Source: Candidatus Margulisiibacteriota bacterium
GTDB taxonomy: Bacteria; Margulisbacteria; Riflemargulisbacteria; GWF2-39-127
Direction of reading: 5' to 3'
Assembly: GCA_003242895.1 (NCBI GenBank)
Contig: QKMY01000064.1
Location: 1 to 42,364, forward strand
Length of the DNA: 42,364 nt
Below, in pieces: positions 15,940 to 22,981 of this stretch. The notes beneath the pieces were generated by a model. The model worked only from the letters and a program-made list of their open reading frames with translations. It did no database searches and was not told the DNA's origin. Both the position numbers and the translations under genes were made by a program. Each line of letters opens with the position of its first letter. Within the stretch, counting starts at the first letter, position 1.

Positions 15940-16392
15940 ATGGGCGAATTCACACATCTTGACGATCAAGGCAAGGTCGCAATGGTAGATGTTTCGAAGA
16001 AACCTAAACAGTCAAGAATTGCTGTCGCATCAGGCAGTATTCGATTAGCCAAAGAAACAATCCTGAAGATAATGGAAAATGAGATCGCGAAAGGGAGTGT
16101 CTTGGTTACTGCCCAGATTGCGGGGATTCAGGCAGCAAAGAAAACCTCTGATCTGATCCCGCTCTGTCATCCGATATTTCTAAGTAACATCAGCGTTAAG
16201 TTCGAAATAAATGAAGAGTCGATAGTTTCGATTGCCCAGGCTAAAGCTGTTGATGTTACGGGAGTAGAGATGGAGGCACTGACTGCCGTGAGTGTCTCTC
16301 TTTTAACTATCTACGACATGTGCAAAGCTGTCGACAAAGCTATGGTAATTGGAGATATCACACTTCTGAAGAAAGAGAAAACCAATGTTTGA
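15940..16392 (+). CDS. moaC: Cyclic pyranopterin monophosphate synthase MoaC
   Basis: Works directly after MoaA, converting 3',8-cyclo-GTP to cyclic pyranopterin monophosphate. The 150 residues show FTHLDDQGKVAMVDVSKK at the N-terminus, KKTSDLIPLCHPI, and the highly conserved block TGVEMEALTAVSVSLLTIYD, then MCKAVDK with the catalytic Lys. GAAAGG precedes the ATG. It overlaps the downstream MOSC/MogA gene by 8 bases. Its partner moaA is 4 kb away on the other strand. Confidence 0.96.
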   Translation: MGEFTHLDDQGKVAMVDVSKKPKQSRIAVASGSIRLAKETILKIMENEIAKGSVLVTAQIAGIQAAKKTSDLIPLCHPIFLSNISVKFEINEESIVSIAQAKAVDVTGVEMEALTAVSVSLLTIYDMCKAVDKAMVIGDITLLKKEKTNV

Positions 16393-17308
16393 GTTTGTTA
16401 TCCGATCTATTAACACGTCTAATGAAAAAGGGACAGCCAAGAATCCTGTTGATAAAGCTATTATCAAAAAAGGCTTAGGGATCGTCGCTGACGCGCATCG
16501 TGGAATGAAAAACCGGGAAATAAGCCTGCTTTCCCGTGAAGAGATAGATGGTTTTAAACCTGATCTTCCTGATGGATCATTTGGCGAGAATTTTACAATA
16601 GAAGGCTTAGATACTTCTAATATAAAGTTGCTGGATAGAATGAAGCTTCGGGATGTTGTCCTGGAAGTATCCAAAATCGGGAAAGAATGTCATGACCGGT
16701 GCCATATCTATCATAGTATGGGCGATTGCATTATGCCTAAAAAAGGGTTTTTTGTTCGGGTCATTCGTGGAGGGGGCATAGTTCGTCCCGGTGCCAAAGC
16801 TCAGTATATCCCTAAAACATTTAAAGTCGCGGTGATAACGCTTAGTGATCGGGCTAGCCAGGGAGTTTATCAGGATAAAAGCGGCGAACTTATCACTTCG
16901 CAACTACAACAATATTTTGCTTCAAGTGATCGTCAGGTATTAATTGATAAAATTGTAATTCCCGATTCATCACTAAAACTTATTAGCCTTTTTTTGAAGT
17001 TTATATTCAAAAGTTACGATATTGTCATGACTACCGGAGGGACCGGCGTTTCACCTAAAGATATTACAATAGGGATTACTCGCTTGTTCGTTAAAAAAGA
17101 GATTCCGGGTATCGCGGAGTTTATCCGTAATAAATATGGGCAGCATAACAGAAATGCTCTTACCAGCCGAAGCCTTGTCGGTGTTAATGGCAAAACACTT
17201 ATTTTTTGCCTGCCTGGAAGCGTTAAAGCCGTGAATGAATACTTGGCTGAAATTATTCCGATGCTAAACCATTTGTTCTCTATGGTACATGATCTGGACA
17301 TGCACTAA
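16385..17308 (+). CDS. MOSC domain - MogA/MoaB fusion protein
   Basis: 307-aa protein with two domains. Residues 1-140 form a MOSC domain, a likely sulfur-carrying or cofactor-binding module; its conserved Cys region reads GKECHDRCHIYHSMGDC and ends in FFVRVIRGGGIVRPG. Residues 146-295 form a MogA/MoaB domain, which adenylylates molybdopterin for MoeA: FKVAVITLSDRAS, MTTGGTGVSPKDIT, and LPGSVKAVNEYLAEIIP. The start codon overlaps the end of moaC. MOSC-MogA fusions occur in other bacteria; joining the adenylyltransferase with MOSC beside moeA suggests cofactor handover, which is an inference. No terminator was recognised after it. Confidence 0.93.
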   Translation: MFEFVIRSINTSNEKGTAKNPVDKAIIKKGLGIVADAHRGMKNREISLLSREEIDGFKPDLPDGSFGENFTIEGLDTSNIKLLDRMKLRDVVLEVSKIGKECHDRCHIYHSMGDCIMPKKGFFVRVIRGGGIVRPGAKAQYIPKTFKVAVITLSDRASQGVYQDKSGELITSQLQQYFASSDRQVLIDKIVIPDSSLKLISLFLKFIFKSYDIVMTTGGTGVSPKDITIGITRLFVKKEIPGIAEFIRNKYGQHNRNALTSRSLVGVNGKTLIFCLPGSVKAVNEYLAEIIPMLNHLFSMVHDLDMH

Positions 17309-17591
17309 TACCTGCCATATAACAATTATATATTTGAAACATTTTTCTACCCTTCTCGACCGAGAATTCCCCATTAACCCGGTTGTCTTGCCTACATAAA
17401 TTTTCGGAGACTTTTTGCCATGGCTTAAATCCCTGCTTTTTTGAATAGCTTGAGGGCTTGTTATGTTTTGCATTTGTTCTGGTGTAATGCCGTGGTTATT
17501 TAAGTTGAGTTTTTTTGTTGCAAATATCACTATACATAAATATCGTTATGTGTTAATTTGTCGGGGTAATTTCTTGCGTTGGGGTAATTGA

Positions 17592-18086
17592 ATGAATGCT
17601 TATGTGAACCGTAAAATTGTTGCCTGTCCTGAGCCTATATTGCCCGCCGATGTTTTAGCTCTGATTAAAGAGCGAGCTAAATTAGTAGATGAAATTATTG
17701 TTCCCGGCGGACCACTTGATCAATATTTGCTAAAAGAAAATGTTGATCCTAAATCAGCGACTGTCTATTTTTATGGTTCCAGTTGTACTGGAGTTCCTTT
17801 TTTGCAAAAAAAGAGTGGAGTTGCCTATGTAACTGCTCAATCCGATATTGATTTTCTTGTATTTGCAAACAAAGTTAATGGTACTCTGTGGAGGATGCCG
17901 GAAGGTCATAATCGTCCATTTGAGTACAATAGTGTCCCGGTAGAAGTTATAAGTGGATATGTACAAGGCAGTGTTCTTGATGAGTTTTTGTTTAATTTGT
18001 TTGGTCTGAAAATTTACAGTAAAGAAGCGACATTAGCCGTTCCTTTTTCTTCAAAGCTTGTAAGGTCTCCTTCACCGCCAGATTAA
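17592..18086 (+). CDS. Putative nucleotidyltransferase-fold protein, 164 aa
   Basis: The central region VYFYGSSCTGVPF, followed after a gap by QSDIDFLVF, matches the GS...DxD motif of the DNA-polymerase-beta-type nucleotidyltransferase fold (MNT and relatives). The spacing between GSS and DID is longer than in small MNT proteins because of an insert of about ten residues (KKSGVAYVTA). Residues 1-50 are helical and unassigned; the C-terminus ends in a Ser/Pro-rich tail that could reflect a truncation. A GGGGTAA sequence lies near the ATG. It stands alone between a possible small gene remnant and the ApbE homologue. No HEPN or antitoxin partner is visible, so a toxin-antitoxin role is not supported. 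Confidence 0.68.
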   Translation: MNAYVNRKIVACPEPILPADVLALIKERAKLVDEIIVPGGPLDQYLLKENVDPKSATVYFYGSSCTGVPFLQKKSGVAYVTAQSDIDFLVFANKVNGTLWRMPEGHNRPFEYNSVPVEVISGYVQGSVLDEFLFNLFGLKIYSKEATLAVPFSSKLVRSPSPPD

Positions 18087-18247
18087 CTTGATTTTAGAGT
18101 TTGTTAGCTAACCGAACTTTCGTGCTTACAAATTTTTTAGCTGAGTATTCATCGGTAAATTCTAAATATATCCTATTACTTGTTTTTATGCTATAAGTAA
18201 TATTGTTCGCTATGGTATTAAGCTACTTATGAAATCCGACAATTAAT

Positions 18248-19261
18248 ATGAGCACGAAACATCAAGTAATAATCACAGTTGTCCTATCCCTTGTTTTATG
18301 GCATATCCTTGATGTTTTCCTCTGGGAGAAGAAGCTTGTGCAGTTCGAAACATTTGCTCTTGGCACGACAGTTACTGTAACATATCCGCAACATCATGAA
18401 TCAAAAAATAAGGAAATAGAAAAAGGGATCACCGATATCCTCTATTATGTTTCTCATGATCTTTCTGGCTATGTTCCTGATAGTACTGTCAGTAAGTTAA
18501 ATAGGGAAAGACTGGTTGTCGCAAATGAGTTGTTTGAATATGCAGTGAAAAAAGCAATAATAATATCAGCGTTGTCCGATGGTGCATTTGATATTACGTC
18601 ACAGCCTCTCGTTGATCTTTGGCGTAAAGCTGATGAGATGAACTCCACTCCTGATAGCCAAAGCATTGCTGATATTCAGAAGCAAGTAGATTATAGGCAT
18701 ATAACCGTAACCGGTTCGATTATAGGGTTCGATAAAAAAGGCGTGGAAATAAATCTGGATGATCTGGCAAAGGGGTACGCGGCGGATCTAATTGCTAAGT
18801 TCTTTAAAGGGAAGATGGTATATCCAGCAAAAGTTGCCATGGGAGGAACAGTTCTGGTGATAGGCTCAGAACCAAAAAATATTGGATGGAAGGTTTTGAT
18901 AACAGGCGCGAATAATACTTATCATCCGCTGATTCTCAATATTAAAAATAAAGCTGTTGTTTCTCTCGGTGATTATAGCGGGATTGTTCTTTCACAAAGA
19001 GCCTCCCATTTACCGGACTCAAGTCCGGTTATTGATCCTCGTAACGGATATCCGGTCCAGGATGTTCCTCGTTTTGTTTCTGTCGTTTCAGAGAAAGCGA
19101 TTGTTGCTTCCGGTCTTGCCCGAGCACTATTTGTTTTGGGTCCTGAGCGGGGTATTAACCTCATTGATTCACTCGATGATTCAGCCGCCTTAATAATAGA
19201 TAGCCGAGGGAAAATTAATTATTCAAAGCGCTGGCATTATGGAAAAATCAAGGGCAATTAA
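18248..19261 (+). CDS. ApbE-like protein (FAD:protein FMN transferase family) lacking metal-site residues
   Basis: 337-aa homologue of ApbE, the enzyme that attaches FMN to flavoproteins at the outer face of the inner membrane. An N-terminal hydrophobic anchor (about residues 6-26) has no lipobox Cys. Family landmarks are present: FETFALGTTVTVT, SDGAFDITSQPLVDLW, DDLAKGYAAD, VIDPRNGYP and ALFVLGPERG. However, several conserved residues differ. The usual ADxxxT metal-binding motif reads ASGLAR (Ser288 for Asp, Arg292 for Thr), the HxIDP His is Pro260, the GG before AKGYA is Asp-Asp, and GGN reads GGT. The fold is clear, but catalysis by the known mechanism is doubtful. No FMN-acceptor protein is encoded nearby. 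The upstream ribosome binding site is weak. Confidence 0.85.
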   Translation: MSTKHQVIITVVLSLVLWHILDVFLWEKKLVQFETFALGTTVTVTYPQHHESKNKEIEKGITDILYYVSHDLSGYVPDSTVSKLNRERLVVANELFEYAVKKAIIISALSDGAFDITSQPLVDLWRKADEMNSTPDSQSIADIQKQVDYRHITVTGSIIGFDKKGVEINLDDLAKGYAADLIAKFFKGKMVYPAKVAMGGTVLVIGSEPKNIGWKVLITGANNTYHPLILNIKNKAVVSLGDYSGIVLSQRASHLPDSSPVIDPRNGYPVQDVPRFVSVVSEKAIVASGLARALFVLGPERGINLIDSLDDSAALIIDSRGKINYSKRWHYGKIKGN

Positions 19262-19390
19262 TTTTTTAGACTCGTTTTTTATGCTGTAGTGTGTTATACT
19301 AATAACGTCAAAAGTGGTATATAAATTTATAGCGTAGTAATAACTAAATTTTAAAGTTTATAACTACGTTAACAAAGGGGACTGAATTGA

Positions 19391-20314
19391 TTGGTTTCTT
19401 TAACGATTTCGTTGCAAGAAAGGATAGCGCATATTCTTTTGAATGCAATAAAAAACGACAAAGTGGCAAATGCCTATCTCTTCGCTGGTCCTCCTGGAGT
19501 AAATAAGGGCGACGGAGCAAAGGCGTTTTCTAGAGCACTTAATTGTATGTCTGATATGGAAGATGCTCTATGTACCTGTAAGAATTGTAGCTCGATAGCA
19601 AAGGGATCGTTTGTTGATATTGTAGAGATTTATCCTGATGGTGCTAAGATCAGGGTTGATCAGATCCGAGAGCTTAAAAAGATTACCAGATTTGGTCCGG
19701 CGCAGGGGTTGAAACTCTGTGTCATTATTCACAATACCGAAAATTTTACTGTGGAGGCTGCTAATAGCTTTCTTAAACTATTGGAAGAGCCGCCTAATAA
19801 TGTTGTTTTTATCTTGATAACAGCTAACCTGTTTACCATGCTTCCTACGATTATTTCCCGTTGCCAGATATTGCAGTTTTCGCAGCTATCTTCTTCTCGA
19901 GTGAAGGGCTTGCTTCTGGACCGGTATCAATTATCCCCTGATGATGCCGAAGACATTGTAAATGTTGTTCAAGGAGAATTCCTTTTGGGAACGATCCTTG
20001 CCGATGGAAAAACCGATGGCTGGGCATTTATAAAAGAACTCGACGATTTACCTAAGAAAAGTATTTTTGAAACATTGAAATATGTTGAAACTCTGGTTGC
20101 GCAGGATAAAGATGCGATTAGAAATATCATCAATTTGTATGTTATGTATATGCTTAACAAGATAAAAAACAGGAATATAAGTTTTGACGAGAGAACAATA
20201 ATGCGAAAATGCATTCAATTATGTTTCTCGACATTACGCAATTTAAAATATAACATTAATTTGAAATTGCATATGGAAAATACGATGCTTCAAATGCGTT
20301 TATGCAGGCAATAA
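19391..20314 (+). CDS. holB: DNA polymerase III subunit delta' (HolB-like clamp-loader ATPase)
   Basis: 307-aa clamp-loader subunit that helps open and load the sliding clamp. AYLFAGPPGVNKGDGAKAF is the P-loop region, with one extra residue and no GK[ST], which suits delta' being a non-hydrolysing subunit. A four-Cys zinc motif follows (C near residue 52, then CTCKNC). Next come IRVDQIRELKKI, NSFLKLLEEPP and the SRC motif (TIISRCQILQFSQL). The start is TTG at 19391, with AAGGGGAC upstream. It is followed 43 bases later by ricT, an order also seen in Firmicutes. The last ~100 residues are the poorly conserved collar domain. Confidence 0.9.
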   Translation: MVSLTISLQERIAHILLNAIKNDKVANAYLFAGPPGVNKGDGAKAFSRALNCMSDMEDALCTCKNCSSIAKGSFVDIVEIYPDGAKIRVDQIRELKKITRFGPAQGLKLCVIIHNTENFTVEAANSFLKLLEEPPNNVVFILITANLFTMLPTIISRCQILQFSQLSSSRVKGLLLDRYQLSPDDAEDIVNVVQGEFLLGTILADGKTDGWAFIKELDDLPKKSIFETLKYVETLVAQDKDAIRNIINLYVMYMLNKIKNRNISFDERTIMRKCIQLCFSTLRNLKYNINLKLHMENTMLQMRLCRQ

Positions 20315-20357
20315 GTTAAGAGAGTACAAAGAAACGCTCTCAATTAAGGTGGTTATT

Positions 20358-21107
20358 ATGAAATCTCAATTAGGAATAAATATACGGCATTTTGATAAGA
20401 TATATCCTATTGATAATATTAATTTTAATATACAAATAAATCAGCATATTGTCGTTGATACAAGCCGGGGCATTGAATGCGGTATCGTTAAGCCACGCTG
20501 TAAATGCGCAAAAAAACAGAGATTTGAACTTAAAATTAATAAGATCATTCGTATTGCCGATGCAGCTGATATTAAAAAACTGGAAGCTCTTGAAGGGAAA
20601 GAATCTTCGGCGCTAACTATTGGCATGACGAAGGTCGAAGAACTGAACCTTCCAATGCGTTTTGTGCGGGTTGAGTACCTTTTTGATGATAGTAAGGCAA
20701 TTTTTTATTATAAACAAAATGATGAGAATGATAAGAACGGCGCTAGAAAGTTGAATTTATCAGAATTAATTAGACAACTGGCTTCTGTTTTGAGAATAAG
20801 GCTGGAGATGCGGCAAGTTGGGCCGCGGGGTGAAGCAAAGATCCTTGGTGGCGTAGGAAATTGCGGTCGAGGACTATGCTGTTCTACCTGGCTGACTAAG
20901 AGTAAGCCGGTTACAATTAAGATGGCTAAAGAGCAAAGTATGTCAATTAATATTCCCAAATTATCGGGTGTTTGCGGTCGTTTAATGTGTTGTTTGCGAT
21001 ATGAAAGACAGAACTACCAGGAAGGCGTTCTTATTGCTGCGGATAAAGAGATATCCGGGAACTATGAAGAGATATTCGAGTCGGGAGAGGAGGTAGTCAA
21101 TGAGTGA
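20358..21107 (+). CDS. ricT: PSP1-domain protein, RicT (YaaT) homologue
   Basis: 249-aa PSP1 domain protein. In Bacillus the RicT homologue joins RicA and RicF in a complex carrying [4Fe-4S] clusters that affects RNase Y-dependent mRNA maturation. The N-terminal half is a beta-rich domain (IVVDTSRGIECGIVKPRC). The C-terminal half has the signature GVGNCGRGLCCSTWL and LSGVCGRLMCCLRYE, supplying the conserved Cys residues, with MRQVGPRGEAKILGG just before. I chose ATG 20358, which has AAGGTGG upstream, over the in-frame GTG at 20349. Its end overlaps the HIT gene by 8 bases. RicA and RicF are not in the window, so the complex here is inferred from the family. Confidence 0.93.
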   Translation: MKSQLGINIRHFDKIYPIDNINFNIQINQHIVVDTSRGIECGIVKPRCKCAKKQRFELKINKIIRIADAADIKKLEALEGKESSALTIGMTKVEELNLPMRFVRVEYLFDDSKAIFYYKQNDENDKNGARKLNLSELIRQLASVLRIRLEMRQVGPRGEAKILGGVGNCGRGLCCSTWLTKSKPVTIKMAKEQSMSINIPKLSGVCGRLMCCLRYERQNYQEGVLIAADKEISGNYEEIFESGEEVVNE

Positions 21108-21444
21108 TTGTCTTTTTTGTAACATTGTTAAAGGCGCTATAAGGGCGAACAAGGTTTATGAAGATGAAAATGTATTGGCATTTGAGGATATTAATCCTCA
21201 AGCCCCTGTTCATTTGCTTATTATTCCGAAGAAACATATTCCTACTATAAATGATATTGAAGAGTCAGATAAAGCTCTGATCGGAGAGCTGGTTATTGTT
21301 GGGAAAAAGCTTGCAAAAGAGAAGGGTTTAGCCGATGATGGCTATAGGCTCGTAATCAATTGTAATAAAAGTGCCGGGCAGCTTGTGTTTCATATTCATG
21401 TTCATCTGCTGGGTGGCAGGAAACTGGACTGGCCTCCAGGATAG
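21100..21444 (+). CDS. HIT family nucleotide-binding hydrolase (HINT type)
   Basis: 114-aa histidine-triad protein. It starts CLFCNIVKGAI, has FEDINPQAPVHLLIIPKKHI, and ends with the triad HIHVHLLGGRKLDWPPG, matching the HINT/PKCI subgroup that hydrolyses purine nucleoside phosphoramidates. The GGAGAGGAGG region just before the ATG is a strong ribosome binding site that lies inside the end of ricT. Length and motifs are normal. Its precise cellular substrate is unknown. Part of a housekeeping string with holB, ricT and rpsU. Confidence 0.96.
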   Translation: MSDCLFCNIVKGAIRANKVYEDENVLAFEDINPQAPVHLLIIPKKHIPTINDIEESDKALIGELVIVGKKLAKEKGLADDGYRLVINCNKSAGQLVFHIHVHLLGGRKLDWPPG

Positions 21445-21545
21445 CTTCGTAGTTATCTAACGTGCCGGTGGTGTTTGTCAGGAATAACTGAGGCGGAACA
21501 AGAAGTGTTTTTATAATAATAAAAAAAATTAAGGGAGTGGTAATA

Positions 21546-21737
21546 ATGGCGGAATTAAGAAAAAATCCGGAAGATTCAATCGACAAGGTGTTGCGTCAGT
21601 TTAAAAAGAAATTAAAAGAAGAGGGCCTTATCGAAGAGCTTCGCAAAAGAGAGTTCTATGAGAAACCTTCGGAAGCAAGAAAAAAGAAAATAAGAGCAGC
21701 TATCCGAAGACAGCAACGCAAGTCCGATAGAGACTAG
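21546..21737 (+). CDS. rpsU: 30S ribosomal protein S21
   Basis: 63-aa basic protein of the small ribosomal subunit, with the pattern DSIDKVLRQFKKKLKEEG, then LRKREFYEKPSEARKKK and a basic tail rich in Arg and Lys. AAGGGAGTGG precedes the ATG at 21546, which I prefer to the in-frame GTG at 21537. It lies 101 bases after the HIT gene and 34 bases before the lptF/G gene, so transcription may run on into the envelope genes. Confidence 0.96.
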   Translation: MAELRKNPEDSIDKVLRQFKKKLKEEGLIEELRKREFYEKPSEARKKKIRAAIRRQQRKSDRD

Positions 21738-21771
21738 CATAGCGCTGATCGGGTTATTTTTATAAAAAACT

Positions 21772-22878
21772 ATGGTTAGAACATCAGTTCCAATACTAGA
21801 CCGTTATATAATTAAAGAGATATCTGGTCCGTTCTTTTTTGCTGTCTGTGGTTTTGTAATGATCGGCATTGTGGACATTCTTTTTACATTGATTGATCTT
21901 TTTATTAATAATGGGGTGCCATTTCTTGTAGTATTACGCCTGTTGATTTATAAAATCCCGGCGATAATGGTGCTATTTTTCCCGATGGCTACGTTATTTT
22001 CTGTTATGCTTACACTTATACGTATGGCGAAAGATAACGAAATTACAGTTTTGCGTGCCAGTGGGGTGAATGTTCTCCGAATTATACTGCCGTTTATCGT
22101 AATGGCAGTATTTTTTAGTTTTCTCTCATTTGCGATTAACGAAAAGCTGGTGCCCTGGACAAATCATGTTTCAAATAATCTCATCAGAAAAGCAGTACTG
22201 AAAACACCGCCGCCGGATGTTGCTGAAAATATATTTTTCAGAGAATCAGGTGACCGGTATTTTTATGTTAAGAAAATTGATTCCAAAAATAACCGGATGC
22301 TTAACATTCTTATTTATGAGCTTTTATCTTCATATCCCCGTGTTATTACGGCTCAAGAAGCCCGATGGAATATGAAGACCTGGAAACTGATCAATGGGAA
22401 AGTTCATAAATATGGTGATGATGGCGTTATCAAATATGAGGCTGATTTTGCAGAAATGGAAATCCATGTTGATAGGGATGTGGAATCGTTTTTTACCGAA
22501 CAGAAAACCCCAAAAGAGATGGGAAGCGACGAGTTGAGGCAGCAGATTGGAACTCTGGATAAAGGTGGGATTAATACTAATTCATTGAAAATAGAATTAA
22601 GTATGAAAAAATCAATTCCTGCCGCGAGTCTTTCTTTTGCAATTATTGGAATGTCGCTTTGTATTCTGTTTGTATCTTCGAGCAAAGATTGGTGGGGCGT
22701 GATCTTTTCCGTACTCATTGCTTTGCTGGCTGTGGGGTTTTATTTCTTTCTGATGGCAACCTTCCGTTCACTTGGCCGGGCGGGAGAAGTTCCCTTGTTC
22801 CTGGGAGCCTGGACGCCTAACTTATTGTTTAGTACACTAGGGTTAGGTGCGATATTTTATAAAGCATATAGCAGATAA
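21772..22878 (+). CDS. LptF/LptG family permease of the lipopolysaccharide export ABC transporter
   Basis: 368-aa inner-membrane protein of the YjgP/YjgQ family, which forms the transmembrane part of the LptB2FG extractor that moves lipopolysaccharide from the inner membrane to the Lpt bridge. Six transmembrane helices are visible: three at the N-terminus (starting LDRYIIKEISGPFFFAV) and three after residue 275. The motif RMAKDNEITVLRASGV (about residue 85) matches the coupling-helix region. Between the helix groups lies a ~170-residue periplasmic beta-jellyroll. Only one member is here, and no lptB, lptA or lptC. The ribosome binding site is weak, which suits readthrough from rpsU. Confidence 0.92.
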   Translation: MVRTSVPILDRYIIKEISGPFFFAVCGFVMIGIVDILFTLIDLFINNGVPFLVVLRLLIYKIPAIMVLFFPMATLFSVMLTLIRMAKDNEITVLRASGVNVLRIILPFIVMAVFFSFLSFAINEKLVPWTNHVSNNLIRKAVLKTPPPDVAENIFFRESGDRYFYVKKIDSKNNRMLNILIYELLSSYPRVITAQEARWNMKTWKLINGKVHKYGDDGVIKYEADFAEMEIHVDRDVESFFTEQKTPKEMGSDELRQQIGTLDKGGINTNSLKIELSMKKSIPAASLSFAIIGMSLCILFVSSSKDWWGVIFSVLIALLAVGFYFFLMATFRSLGRAGEVPLFLGAWTPNLLFSTLGLGAIFYKAYSR

Positions 22879-22981
22879 GCTTGGCTTTTGAGCCGATAGG
22901 ACCTTAACGGTATTTTCGCTGGCTTCCCTTCGCAGGGAGTGGACATTTAGCTTATGAGGGGGGGGGATCTACCTGGCAATT

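Noticed and set aside
17592-18086. Toxin-antitoxin module (MNT with HEPN)
   Set aside because: Only the nucleotidyltransferase motif is present; no HEPN-type or antitoxin gene is adjacent.
18103-18112. GTTAGCTAAC palindrome upstream of the ApbE-like gene
   Set aside because: A 10-base palindrome is expected by chance in a window of this size, and it is about 135 bases from the start codon with no promoter match beside it.
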